Part shown: piece by piece, positions 21,169 to 32,537 of the stretch
Numbering within the stretch: the first letter of the stretch is position 1
Layout: every line of letters begins with the position of its first letter
Origin: Zizania palustris
Lineage: Eukaryota > Streptophyta > Magnoliopsida > Poales > Poaceae
Assembly: GCA_019279435.1 (NCBI GenBank)
Contig: JAAALK010000081.1
Location: 54,055,318 to 54,119,317 of the forward strand
DNA: 64,000 bases
Direction of reading: 5' to 3'
The notes under the pieces: generated by a model
Told to the model about the DNA's origin: nothing
Database searches by the model: none
What the model saw: only the letters and a program-made list of their open reading frames with translations
Translations under genes and position numbers: made by a program

Positions 21169-23381
21169 TACCTCTAGGATCATTCACAGTTGAAGTTGAG
21201 GGCCCATCCTAACCGGGAGTACGGACAATCTGAAGCAATAGATAAAATTAGGGAAACATTATCAACTAATAAGCCAACTCAAATAACCATCTCAACACTA
21301 ACTCAAGTAACTCGAGTAATGATATGTCAGGAGGTACCTCAGCTGCAAAAGGAGTACCAACTGAAAAGAATGGTGGTGGGGGAGGTATCGGTTGGAATTG
21401 CGACATGTCAAATCCTTGCTAACGAGCCATTTGCCATACATATTGTAATGCAATCAGTTAGTTTTAAACCTATTGCTAAATGCTATATAGTTGTAATACA
21501 GCAAACTGAACTTACTTGCATCATCGCCTGCTGATGTGCCATGAAAACAACATTATACTCTTGATACTACCTCATTGCCTCGTGTGACTGCCTCAATTCT
21601 TCTGATAGCTAAATAACTTACGGGTTTTTTTCTGAGCGGCGATGACTAGAGCTAACTCCTAAGGATCCCTACGACGACTGAGCTGACTTTTGAGCTGTGA
21701 CCTCCCTTGAGTCAATAACTCTATTGAATATAGAATACCTGCAACATTGAATACATTATTTACTATTACAGTACCATATACAAAACATTAAAAAACATCG
21801 GCTCACCGTCCATGAATCTTTCCACCTCTACTAGAGTACACGACCATTGGGTCGACAGGTTACCTCCACCAATCATACTCCTCTCCATGGAGTTGAACTA
21901 TTTGTTGACCATATTGCATCTGCAAAAAACCAACAATGTCGATTAGATGGAGAAAAATGATACAAACTCTTCAAATTTTTAACATCTCACCAAATGATCC
22001 ATGGCTGACTGACTACACAAGGTATCTAGATGTGAAGGATCTACTCCTTTATGACCACGTATATAAACCTCAATGTCACTTGGCGCAACACCAGTTTTAC
22101 CATCCTGTAGATATGAGTTAGTCGCATTATAATGTATATATAGATAAAGTGACAAGTGTAGGTCTTACCATGCATTTAGCCAAGTGGATATGTGCATCGA
22201 CCCCATATATGTGCTTTGGATCCGTTCCGCGACAAAGTATTTTTTTTCTTGGAAACCTTCTTGAATTCACTTGAAGACCAAAGCTTGCATAATTCAAAGT
22301 AGGCATCGTCACGGTGTGTAAAACATGGAATCTTCTCCTAAACAGATGTAAAGATTCTACATTATATGAAAATAAATCTCAAAAATCAAAGATTAAAAGA
22401 GTTAGAATTGTTTACCGAACGATATTGCTCCTAAGTCAAGTATATTTCTAAAGAACCTATCGCATTGTCCATTTGTTGCCCTAATTTCTCTGTGTAGTAC
22501 TGATTGTTCAACTGAATCTAGGCATACAAAATCGTGATCTTCACAACCTTATGTGCATTGTTGTTTAAGACAACAAAGGCATGATTATAGTGATTGCCCG
22601 ATTCTAGCAAGCAAAAACGTAACTGCAAAAGTCATGATTATTAACCTACTATAACTCTATAAGTTTTGTGCTAAAACAAAACAATGCATGAAAAAAAATC
22701 ATACCCAGAGGTCATGACACACTACACCCTAGGAAGTTCTGTAGTACCCGTCAGGAGCAAACTGGTATTGGTCCCAAGTCGTACATAGTTGCTGCTCATC
22801 GGTCGGCAGTGTCAGCACCCCTGGGTAGTGAAGACAACATAGGTTACCTAATATCTGGTTAATCTGCCTGACCCTTGAAGTACCGTCAAACCTAGAGTCA
22901 ATCCAAGATCTGGAAATACATAATAAATAAAGTTAATAAACTGAAATAAATTTTTAATAGTAAAGCACAACACTAGAGTATGAGACTTACCCACCACCTA
23001 CAAGCGTGATCTCGATCTTGTTTCCAACTGGAGGGGCTATAGGTGGGACGACCAGGTGGCTCATCCTGAAATGATGTGAGTTGGATGATGCAGACCTTGG
23101 AGACTCTTGCCCCGCACCCTCTGGGTCATTCTCTTCATCCTACAAAATGGTATGAAAAATAATTATTAATAGTTTATAAATGGCATAAAATTCAATTTGA
23201 AGGTTACCTCATCATCTCTTAGAAATGAAATTCGACCCCGCAATTCCGAGTCTACGTATCTCAAGAGATCTTGACGATGCCTGCTTGAAGAAATGGAACT
23301 ACCCTAGAATAGGGTGTCCTCACTTGTTGTACTCTTCCTACCGAAAAGCTTCTTTGTGATACTCTTCAACTTTTTCGACAT
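21169..23381 (-). pseudogene. CACTA-2 second gene, Ptta/En-Spm (TNPA-like) (copy 2)
   Basis: Same structure as 5,350-7,561: start MSKKLKSI at 23,381, GT-AG introns, SWIDSRFDGT block, Pro-rich tail and two TAG stops. Copy-specific changes were noticed near 22,231, 22,512 and 22,536, and there is one extra A near 22,690. Confidence 0.65.
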
Positions 23382-23669
23382 TCTATTGAAAACAAGCACA
23401 AATGAGTATTTATTAGTACGAAATGTTAGAACTTACAAAAAAGAATGTAATATGAAATGTATTTGACATACGCAATGTATGAAAACAATTACTTGTCAAT
23501 TATCATCAAAATCAAGATAAATTTGTCCCCTTGTCCCGAAAGCACGTCGTGTTACTTTTTTCTTCTTGTGTTGTTGTTTCCTTTTCTCGAGAACTGCTAA
23601 ATCATTAGCATCACCAACTAAAGAATCTGCTGGTGAGTCTGACTCTACATTAAACGAACTCGACAATTC

Positions 23670-24600
23670 ATCATCTTGATAAACTCATCGACCTCTCCAT
23701 CCTCCAATTGATAAGCAACATCACTAGGGGGGTTGTAGACATTCCCGAGGATTCACTTTGTACACTACCAACCAAGCACTCAGTTTTTCACATGGGTATG
23801 ACATATAATACACCTGCTCGACTTGGTGAGCAAGGACAAAATTATCGCAACCATTTAGTAGTTCCACGTGTTTGACTTCAACCATCCCAAATTTGTTTTC
23901 TCGAGTACCATGTTTAGGGTCAAACCAATCACAATCGAAGAAGACTACTTTAAGCTCCTTAATCCCGGCAAAGTTATACTCGATTATATTTTTGATGATT
24001 CTATAATACTAAGTTTCATGTCCTTGGCATAAACGACCCTTGTAACAACTCCAGTATTAGTTGTTGCCGCTAGAGGTCGAGACACTTCAAAATTAGTTGA
24101 ACGGAAGAGGAAACCATTCACGTCATATCGACCGTAACTTTTGGCTGTAATACTTCCGTAATAGAGCTATCGCAAGTCTATATGTACATTGCCGGTGAGC
24201 ATACACTGCAAATCATACAGGGTTATAAGATAATTAACCTAATAGAGGAAAATAATACGTGTCACAAAAGGTAAGGATTTACATGTTCGCTGAACCAAGT
24301 GAGGAAACTAAGCCTTCCATTTATTCCTTCCTGATGCAGCTTATCTAATTGCTTCTATGTTGGTTAACGAGCAAATGTCAAGTATCTAGAATCAAACATA
24401 CTGCCATTGTAAACAAATAGTTAAACAAACAAGCTATGAACCGTTGTCAATAAATTATAAAACTAAAAAGCATTCACTTACGCGAAATATTGTTCCATCT
24501 CTTCCATATTTGAGTACATGTAGAGCAAGGCATTGTACATTCTTCTTGAGTTACATAATACATCGTGGAGACACCAACAGTTATGCCCTTCCACTAAAAA
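23670..24600 (-). pseudogene. CACTA-2 transposase C-terminal (DUF4216-like) region (copy 2)
   Basis: This holds the DUF4216-type block seen at 7,850-8,640 plus its upstream part, which copy 1 lacks. On the minus strand that part includes CLALHVLKYGRDGTIF near 24,500. It lies directly after the DUF4218 block at 24,720-25,184, in the usual domain order. Confidence 0.65.
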
Positions 24601-24719
24601 ATTTGAAGGTCACTACAAGGATTGTCTTCATTCACATGGTACTGCATAGTAGGTGTGTTGACATTGTGATGCTCAGCAAAGTATACACTAGTGAAGTATA
24701 CTATCTCTTTCAATTTAAA

Positions 24720-25184
24720 TTATTCCACGATGCAACCTTTAACTCTAGCCTTATTGCCAACCATCACTCTAAGCTTCTTTAGGGACCATTCAATGTGATA
24801 CATCCACCTATATTGCACAGGGCCACCTACCTTAGCTTCGTATGGAAGATGAACCAGTAAATGTTGCATTGGATTGAGGAATCCTAGAGGGAATATTTTT
24901 TCCAATTTACATAAAAGCATCGGTGTATCTTTCTCCAACTTATCCATCATCTCTTTTTTAATTTCTTTAGCACAAAGTTGTCTATAAAAATGGCTCAACT
25001 CAGCTAACGCCTTCCACACAACATCATTCAAGTACCCGCAAAATATTACAAGAATGAGTCTTTCCATTATTATGTGGTAAACATGAATTTTCAATCCATT
25101 TAACTTCTTTGTCTTCAAATTCACAGCTCTTCTAAATCCCGCGGCGTAACCATCTGGGAATTTCAAATTTTTCAACCACCTCAT
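24720..25184 (-). pseudogene. CACTA-2 transposase DUF4218-like domain (copy 2)
   Basis: An open frame of 154 codons corresponds to the DUF4218 region of TNP2-type transposases. Recognisable blocks are LKFPDGYAAG, LEKIFPLGFLNPMQHL, VHLPYEAKVGGPVQYRWMY and NKARVKGCIVE. The equivalent region of CACTA-1 (about 11,715-12,100) is clearly a different family member. The catalytic Transposase_21 domain that should precede it is missing: a short N-terminal block lies immediately upstream at 25,200-25,330. Confidence 0.85.
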
Positions 25185-25199
25185 TACTTGTTTCTTTTA

Positions 25200-25330
25200 T
25201 TTAGGTTTTAAACAAAATAGGGCATGTGGCTTACATGGTCAACAAATTTCTTAGTGCTGATCATCCACTCCTTCGAGTGAGCTCCACTTTTATTCCAAGC
25301 ACTATACATCCACCGTCAGTCCTCAGCCAT
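25200..25330 (-). pseudogene. CACTA-2 transposase N-terminal remnant (copy 2)
   Basis: From an ATG at 25,330 the minus strand reads MAED, a stop, then RWMYSAWNKSGAHSKEW and KKFVDHV. This resembles the start of the transposase-associated domain of CACTA transposases. It ends in TAA and is followed within 20 bases by the DUF4218 block, so about 1-1.5 kb of transposase has been lost between them. Confidence 0.55.
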
Positions 25331-25339
25331 TCTAGAGGC

Positions 25340-26470
25340 ATAACATTCATTCAATCGAGAATGCATCATAAGTACTAGACATTTGTATATACCATGACCC
25401 TATGTCTATAGGAAAATATATGTCCTAAACCCACCCAAGAGTGACCGACAGAGCGTGATATTCATGACGAGACATGAGTCCGGACGAAATTTCAGAAACA
25501 TAACCCCACTGCTCTCCAATTGCACGCCTGATAATGGTGCAATTGAGAACAACAAGGTTATGACACAGAAATCTCATTCGGACTCATGTCTCATCATAAA
25601 TATCACGCTTGCAATAGAGAACAACAAGGTTATGACACAAAAATCTCATTTGGACTCATGGCTCATCATAAATACCACGCTCTCTCGCCCACTCTGAGGC
25701 TATCCAAAAAGGGACAATTCCAGACCTACACATCTCAAACCCATGACATGTGTGAGACATGTTGGTCCGAAACGAGTGACGCAAAGGTTTCGTTACACTA
25801 CTTACGTTTTTCTCACATACAAAATTGCATATGAAAAGAATATATATATATATAAGAAACTATATATATGTAATACTAATCACCCTAATGAAATCATCAA
25901 CAAACTACAAATTAATACAAGAATAAAATTAATAGCATATATGATAGCACATCGCATACGAAACACATGTAAAAGCAAAAAATTAATATAGGAACATTTG
26001 TAATAGCATAATAGTAATCCTAATGAAATCATTGCATAATACCACATTAATATTTATCAAGTATTAACATTGCTAATAACAGAAAAATAGCACTAATAAA
26101 TTTAAAATATTATGAAAAATAGTGAACGAGTTACCTAGGATTTGGCGACAGACACGCGAGGAGGCGATGGGCGAGCAGAGACAAGACGGCCGGGTGGTGA
26201 AGCCGACGGGCTTCGGCGTGGTGATGTGTGCAGAGGAGACGACTGGGCGGCAAGGACCGGTGGGAGGTGAGCACCGGCGGTCGGTGGGACCAGGCGGTGG
26301 CGGGTCGGTCGGCGTGCGGCGGCGAGCTGGGAGGCGGTGTTGGGCCGGGAGGCATGAGGAGACGGGGCAGGGGGGACGTTACAGCGGGCGGCAGCTGCGT
26401 GGGAACACGAGGGAAACTAGGTTTCCCTATACGTGCGGGGGGTTATTTCACGCTAACTTCCGTCGACCGG
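25340..26470. other. CACTA-2 promoter-side region without recognisable gene (copy 2)
   Basis: It has three parts: a 72-base direct tandem duplication (units from 25,545 and 25,617, beginning GAGAACAACAAGG), an AT-rich stretch, and a GC-rich stretch at 26,130-26,400. The GC-rich part has long open frames on both strands from composition; none resembles a known protein. Duplicated at 40,000-41,130. Confidence 0.6.
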
Positions 26471-26624
26471 TTAACTTCCGTCAGCCAAAGAGAAAGCCGA
26501 CGAAAGGTTAGTTAATTTCTGTCGGCCTCTAGAAGCTGACGGAAATTAATTAACTTTCATCGGCTTTCAGAAATGTCGACGGAAATTAAGAAAACTGATG
26601 GAAATTTATTATTTTCTTGTAGTG

Positions 26625-26863
26625 TTTATAATGATAGACGGGATCAAAGGAGAGGAAGCTCTCGTGGGTGTTTTGAATGTGTTGATACTTCACGTATTAA
26701 AGATAACTGTCTAAAGCTGAAGAAGAGAGAAGATAACGATCACACCAAACACCCCAAGAGAGACAAAAAACCCTTCTACAAAAGAACCCACATAAGATAG
26801 CCAAGAGAACAGCCAAAGCAGCATCTAGAGCCTTCATAGCATGCTTGAGCGACATCGACACGT
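26625..26863 (+). pseudogene. gag: Copia element B gag, fragment b with zinc knuckle (copy 2)
   Basis: The reading frame resumes after CACTA-2 with YNDRRDQRRGSSRGCFEC. It holds a degenerate CCHC knuckle (C-F-E-C...C; the His is not kept), then a Lys-rich tail and, past a stop, AKAASRAF and LSDIDT. It is interrupted within SDIDT by the solo LTR. The zinc knuckle would bind element RNA. Confidence 0.85.
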
Positions 26864-29770
26864 TGTGAAACCACGAGTGGTTTCTGTCTGGATGATGAGT
26901 GATTGACAAGGATGAGCTTTTGAGCGATCGAGTGGTTGAGCGATTGGTTGTGTGTCAGGTTGAGTGCATCGAGGGGTTCGATGTAAAAAGAGGATTGAGT
27001 GCCGAGGGTTTTGGTGGTGTGTCGCGTTCCTGTTTTGGCTTGTCTTGGATGTGCGGGGTGGAGATGCTGACCGACTGTCGACAGCGAGTGATCGAGGGTC
27101 AAGCGGGGAGCTCGATGCCAAAGGATCAGGGAGGCCGGGTGAAGTTGGAGAAGATCTCAAGAGTGCACGAAGAGACCGAGCAAGACTTGGACGGACGCTT
27201 GATTGCGATGGCATGATGACTGGGTCTGCGAGAGGGAGGCCAGGGCAAGAATTTAGGTGGATCGAGGGGATCGAGAGCAGAAGTGGCTTGATGGCGCTCG
27301 GAGTCGCAAAGTAGTGTCACGAGTCGAAGAGTTGAGAGGCTTTGTAGGTTTTTGCTGAAAACTGTCACAAATCAAGTTTTGTTAATCTCAATAGTTATGA
27401 GTTCTTTTTTTAGTGTTGAGTCTTTGTGTAATAAACTAGGTTTAATTTTAGTAAGTGTCTAGAGAAATTGTACTCTGGTATATTTTTCAGAATTTCTTAA
27501 TTCTAAAAATATATTACAAGGAATAGGACCTTTGTGTAATATTTTAATTCTAGAGGGTTCTTTTTAGAAATTACCCCCATGGTTGTCCTATAAATAGAGG
27601 AACATATCCATGGGCAGGTGGTTGTTCTTTTTGTTGAACCATACAAACTCTAAACAAAATTTAATCAGCTTTTTCTAGAGAAGAATCACTGTTCCAGATC
27701 TGAAATCATGTTCATCATCCTAAAAGGAGAACAGTCTAGCGCCAACACAGTGAGTTCCCAGCGCAGGTATGTTTTCAGCATTGGATTCGATTTTGAGAGC
27801 AATTTTTTGGTGATTTCTGTGCAGAACTTGTTATTGAAGTCTATACAACTTTTGTCATGGATGTTTTGAATGATCCATTTTTGAAGTTGCAAGTAATTTC
27901 TGCAATATCTTCTTGATTCTTTTGCTGATCAAACAAGGCATCACAGTTATGGAATGTAACTCTACCACAAGTGTTTCAGTTTTTAGTAGCCCTCTACATG
28001 TTTGATGAAATGTTGCTTCTACTTTTCATCAGCATCTTAGGTGATTCTTGGATTGTTTCTTGAGTGATATCATGGTTGAAGGATGAACAAATTATTATGG
28101 TTTAGTGTTGAGTTGTTTGATGGGATTTTTGACCTGAATTGTTTGGCAAACTTTGTCAAGGAAAGTTATATCAAATGAGATCTGAAGAGTGTTGTTTTGG
28201 TCATGTGTTTGGTGTATTGATTCTGTAGCAAGTGGCTATATTGATTCATCTGAATTCAGAAAGAGAAATTGATCTACTGTTTTGATTGAGCTAATTGATT
28301 CTGCAACTGATATATTTGAGTGGTGTTTGTGCTGAATTTATTGCATATTACTTCTAACAATTAATCCTTGAACTGAAGACAACTATGCAGAATCTATCCA
28401 AGGTATAGTACTTCTCTTGTCTGAAACATTTCAGTTCAGTCTTGTTTCCTGGTTTGCTAGAGTCTGCTTCAGTTTTATCACCTCAGCAATCACTGTTCAT
28501 TATCTCGAAAGGTTATGAAGTTGTAATTTCAATTGAAATGTGTTTTGAATGATTCTGAGTTTACTAATGCAATTGATTCAGATCAAGTTTATTCTCTGAA
28601 ATCACCCTCCAGTTGTAGTACTGATTTTTACTGAAAATACTGTAGAGGTTCTGAAATTTCATTTCTATTTCAGACTTGTGGTTGTGTTTGCATTACTGAT
28701 TTGGGTTACCAGAACTGAAATCTATTTGAATCATCTTTGGATTGTTGTGTTCACTGATTGTCTATCATCTCTTGCTATGAATTAAGTTTCTAAAGATTCT
28801 GTTTTGAATGTATCTGTAATTAGTGATTTGAACTTAAGTTGGATCAGAAGTATTACTATTCTAGTTTTATTGTATTGCACTGTTTTGAAACTGAATCAGT
28901 ATTGAAGTTTATTGTTCTGAAGAAACTAAGAAGGCAAAACTTTTGTTCTGTTTTTGAGATGAAATTCATTCACAGAAATCTCTTCAGGATTGAGTCTCCT
29001 GTTCAATTTTCAGAAGTGTTGTAGTTTTTTCAAACTGAAGTTGGGTTTGAAATCTGTTTGATGCAGTTTGAATGAAATTGAATTAAATCTGTTTTCTGAA
29101 TGTGTTTCTGATAATGCAGATTATTTGAGATATGATACAAACTAAATTGAATACTGATTCTTTATTGCTCTTGATCAATTTTGCATGTCTCTGAATCTTG
29201 TTCAAGTGCACAATTGAAGTATTGTTCATGTTTCAGATTTAGAATAGTGTTTGAGGTATAAACTTGAATTTTGATTCAGAACTGAAATTTGTTTTGAGGG
29301 TGAAACCTAAATTCTGAATTGATTGAAATCTTAATTTTGAATTGTACCAAATCTGTTTTTACTGTTCACTATCTAGAATTTTTCAGGATTCATTTGATTT
29401 CATCCAAAATCAATTAGTGTCAACCTAATTCAGTTTTTGGTACTTGATTTGAATTTCTGAGTGTTTTTTGATTTTCTGAAACCTGTCGAAGGTTCAACGA
29501 TTGACACCTTCCTGTCGATTGTTCATTTGCCGAAATAGCAGTTGTATTTTGGAGTTCCAAATACCGACAATACAGATCGGCCGTTCAAACTCCGATTTGC
29601 TCTGAATTGTGATTTTGAATCAAGTTTTGCACTGTTATTGTACTACTCTGTTCAATATTGATTTGATCAACATTTGAGGTGCGTTCGGTGATCTGAACAA
29701 GCCATCACATTCGAGAGAATTTGTCGAGGCGCCTATCCACCCCCCCTCTAGTCGCCATTCTGATCCCACA
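26864..29770 (+). repeat. Solo copia LTR inserted in element B gag (2,907 bp, copy 2)
   Basis: It starts TGTGAAACCACGAG and ends TCTGATCCCACA. Flanks are CACGT on the left and CATGT on the right, a 5-base target duplication with one CpG-type C to T change. Removing it restores the gag sequence from ...SDIDT to SSSEEP. There is no primer-binding site or second LTR, so unequal recombination probably removed the interior. It shares start, TATA region and end with the element A LTR but has a different middle. Confidence 0.9.
27589..27596 (+). promoter_or_regulatory. TATA box of the solo LTR (copy 2)
   Basis: TATAAATA in the context GTCCTATAAATAGAGG, colinear with the TATA box of the element A LTR. 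If active, transcription would run into gag fragment c of element B. Confidence 0.65.
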
Positions 29771-31149
29771 CATGTCTTCAAGCGAGGAGCCAATCTTTGA
29801 AGAGGAAAAACCGCAGGAGGAGAAGAAAGGAAAGGACTTCACTGACCTTCGCTTCATGGCCAGCAGCATCAACAACAGCGACGATGAGCTAGACTCTTAG
29901 GAGGTAACTCTATCCTATGACCAACTTTCAGTCAAAGTAGATGAATTAAATGATGCTTTGGTTATACAAGATATGTTACTTGTGAAAGTTGTTCATGAAC
30001 TTAAAGAACTTAGAATTAGACATGAATTTGCTTCTACTAACCTTGCCATGTTTAAAATCTAAGTAAAATGATGTTGAGTGTGAGTTATGTTTGGTTATCA
30101 TGACTGAGCTTGCTGAGCTACATTATGTGCATGCTCAAGCTATTGATAAGCATAAGATTGTAGAGAAAAAGCTCACCATGGAGGAGTCTAGACACTCTCC
30201 TTTAGATGCTTGTTTGAATTGTCCATTCCTAATTGACAGTATCAAGTTAAAGGACAAGCATGTTAAGGAACTAGAGTCTAAATTGGAGAGTGCGAAGAGT
30301 TTTAAGGATGTGCAGCCTGAATATTCCACCTATACTATTATTTAGGACAAACTTAGTTTTGCTAGGGGGCAAGTCGAGAAGCTCATGACAGAGAATGAAT
30401 ACCTTCTTTCTGTGGTTAACAAGTGTACTGAGGGAAAGGGTAGGATGGATCTGCTTTTGGCCAAAACCAAGATGTGTGCTGACAAGGTTGGGTTAGCTCT
30501 AGGGTTGAGTTTTGAGAGAACCACAACAAACAATAAGGGTAAAATAGTGTTCACTCCAACTACTACCCTTGAGGAAGAAAGAGCCAAGTTATACACTCCA
30601 CAAAATGCCAAGAACCCCATCCAACCTATCAAAAAGAAAATACTTCCTCCACCCAAGAGAGCGTCTAAGCCAAAACCAAGACAACATGTAAGGAAAGCCC
30701 AAGTTACCAATACCTAAGCCCCCAAGTGGATTTTTCATTGTTCTTATTGTTAGAGGGTGGGTCATTTCATTAGTTTTTTCTTTCATCGCATGAGAGATGA
30801 GCAACACTCTTGGGATTTGAGTACATGGGACATGTATCATCCACCTATTGATATACATGAGCATGTCTCTCCTTTTTCACGCTTTAGAGAGGCTCCACAT
30901 TTTTATCATAGAGGCTCTACTCAACGCAGATCTTACCATGACTCATATGGTACTAGATCTCGTGTAAGAGGCTTTGATCCTTGACAGGTTGGGAGACCTT
31001 GTTTTGGTTCTGGTTTTCATCATGTTGGTAGACCGTGCACTTTTTATCATGATTTGCATTCCACTGATGTGAAATCTATTGCTTTTACTTCTGCCCCTTG
31101 AGTTTCTCAGTGCTGGATTCCTAGAAAGTATTTCAATTACCCCAACACT
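29771..31149 (+). pseudogene. gag: Copia element B gag, fragment c, truncated by the tandem junction (copy 2)
   Basis: The C-terminal half of a long SIRE-type Gag. After SSSEEPIFEEE come helical stretches (LSYDQLSVKVDELNDAL, SPLDACLNCPFLIDSIKLKD, QVEKLMTENEYLLS), a basic Pro-rich part (KKKILPPPKRASKPKPR) and a second knuckle-like motif (CSYC...RVGHFISFFFHRM). At least six stops interrupt it. The sequence breaks after YPNT at 31,149 and continues, unbroken by the junction, only in copy 3 at 45,811. Confidence 0.85.
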
Positions 31150-31604
31150 GTGTTAACACATATCTGATTCATAGTCTTTTGAGGTCATGTTCTGAAAATT
31201 CAGATTTAAACTTTGTTCACTATTCTATTTACAATCCAAAATGTTTTATTCTCATCAGAACAGATTCAAAATGCCTAACTGATGTTCTGATTGCTTTTCC
31301 TGCTGAGTTCTGAACTCTGTCGGCACTTTAGTGACCTACTGACCAAGTCGGAGTTTCAAACACCAAATTCCTGAGGGAGTCGGCACTTCAAACTCCGACT
31401 AAGCTATTTCAACACTTCAAACTCCGATTTGCTCTAAACAGTGATTGTGAACCAAGTTTTGCACTGTTTTTGTACTGGTTGGTTCAAACTTGATTTTTGA
31501 TGATATTAGAGGTGTGTTGGGTGTTTTGAAAAGGCCATCTATTTCACAAGAAATTAGTCGAGGCGCCTATTCACCCCCCCTCTAGTCGCCATTCCGATCC
31601 CACA
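31150..31604 (+). repeat. Copia element A 5' LTR, last 455 bp (copy 3)
   Basis: Colinear with 16,489-16,943. It starts at the tandem junction, so there is no LTR promoter region in front of this copy. The primer-binding site follows at 31,607-31,618. Confidence 0.9.
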
Positions 31605-31670
31605 ATTGGTATTAGAGCGGGTTAGATCACCAGTTGACCTTAACCGGTTTGTGATCCTTGTTTTGGCGAC

Positions 31671-32537
31671 ATGGAAAGGAACTCAAAAAACCCGATGTTT
31701 GATGGTCATGACTTTGCTTATTGGAAGGTGCGCGTGGAGGCTTACCTTCTAAGCCAAGGAAGTGCTATTTGGGACATCGTCGATTCCCAATATGTGATCC
31801 CTGAAACGCGAACCTCAAAGACTGAAAAGTCACAGTACGAATGCAATAGCAAAGCAAGAAACATATTGTTCATCAGTCTGAGTCGCGGAGAGTTTGATAG
31901 GGTCCAGCACCTACGAACTGCGCGTGAAATTTGGACCACTTTGAAAACTTTTCATGAGGGCACTACCCAGATTAAGGCTAGGAGGCAAAGCACATATAAT
32001 CAAGAGTACCAAATGTTTGTGCAAGGCCACGGCGAATCGGTAGATGCCATGTTTGCGTGTTTTGATGGGATTGTCAGTAATTTGCGTTCCACTGGGACTT
32101 TGGCTTACTCTGACCATGATAGGGTGCTTAAACTTTTCTATGCTCTTGATCGTAGCATATGGGTGAAGATCTCTAGTATTGAAGAGTAAGCAAGTTTTGA
32201 CACTCTGACTTGCGATGAACTCTTTAGTAATCTTAAGTCCACCGAGATTGCCAAGGCGTCTCGACCAGGAGCTGAAAAAGCTTTGTTGCCTTCGATTGCT
32301 TTGGTTTCCAGTCCTGGCAGTGGTACCTCATCTGGAGGTAATTTGTTTGGCATTTCTAGAGTTTGTGCTTATTCTGGTGCTTTTGATTTGTCCTCCCTTG
32401 TCTCTGTCACAAAAGAACAAGTGGACGCTGTAGATGATGAGGAGCTAGCTCTCATTGTCAAGAAGTTCACTCGCTTCTACAATGATAGACGAGACCAAAG
32501 GAGAGGAGGGTCACAGGGGTCTTTTCAGCAGTTTTCC
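31671..32537 (+). pseudogene. gag: Copia element A gag, N-terminal part, broken (copy 3)
   Basis: The same as copy 2 as far as I can see: 172 codons to the shared TAA at 32,187-32,189, then open in the same frame until the LTR join near 32,520. It lacks its own LTR promoter in this copy. Confidence 0.9.

Larger units (their letters stand above)
20275..26624 (-). mobile_element. CACTA-2, complete with both termini (6,350 bp, copy 2)
   Basis: The left terminus is CACTACAAGAAAACAG; the right one, read on the minus strand, is CACTACAAGAAAATAA. Both ends carry inverted and direct repeats related to CTTCCGTCGGC. The flanks are TCT and TTT, consistent with a 3-base target duplication with one change. 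Removing the element rejoins element B gag in frame (...RFTWF to YNDRRDQRRG). It encodes a TNPA-like protein and transposase remnants, but the Transposase_21 core is absent, so it is non-autonomous. Confidence 0.9.
16489..31149. repeat. Tandem duplication, first unit (14.66 kb)
   Basis: This unit is repeated immediately as 31,150-45,810 in the same orientation. It runs from inside the element A 5' LTR to the C-terminal part of element B gag. The two units differ by about a dozen or more single bases that I noticed and a couple of one-base indels. At the seam 31,149/31,150 the gag sequence ...CCCAACACT is joined to the LTR sequence GTGTTAACAC, with at most one shared base. Confidence 0.95.

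Noticed and set aside
26122..26515. GC-rich frames of 95-129 codons in CACTA-2
   Set aside because: Overlapping frames on both strands with Arg/Gly-rich content and no conserved motif; they run into subterminal repeats.
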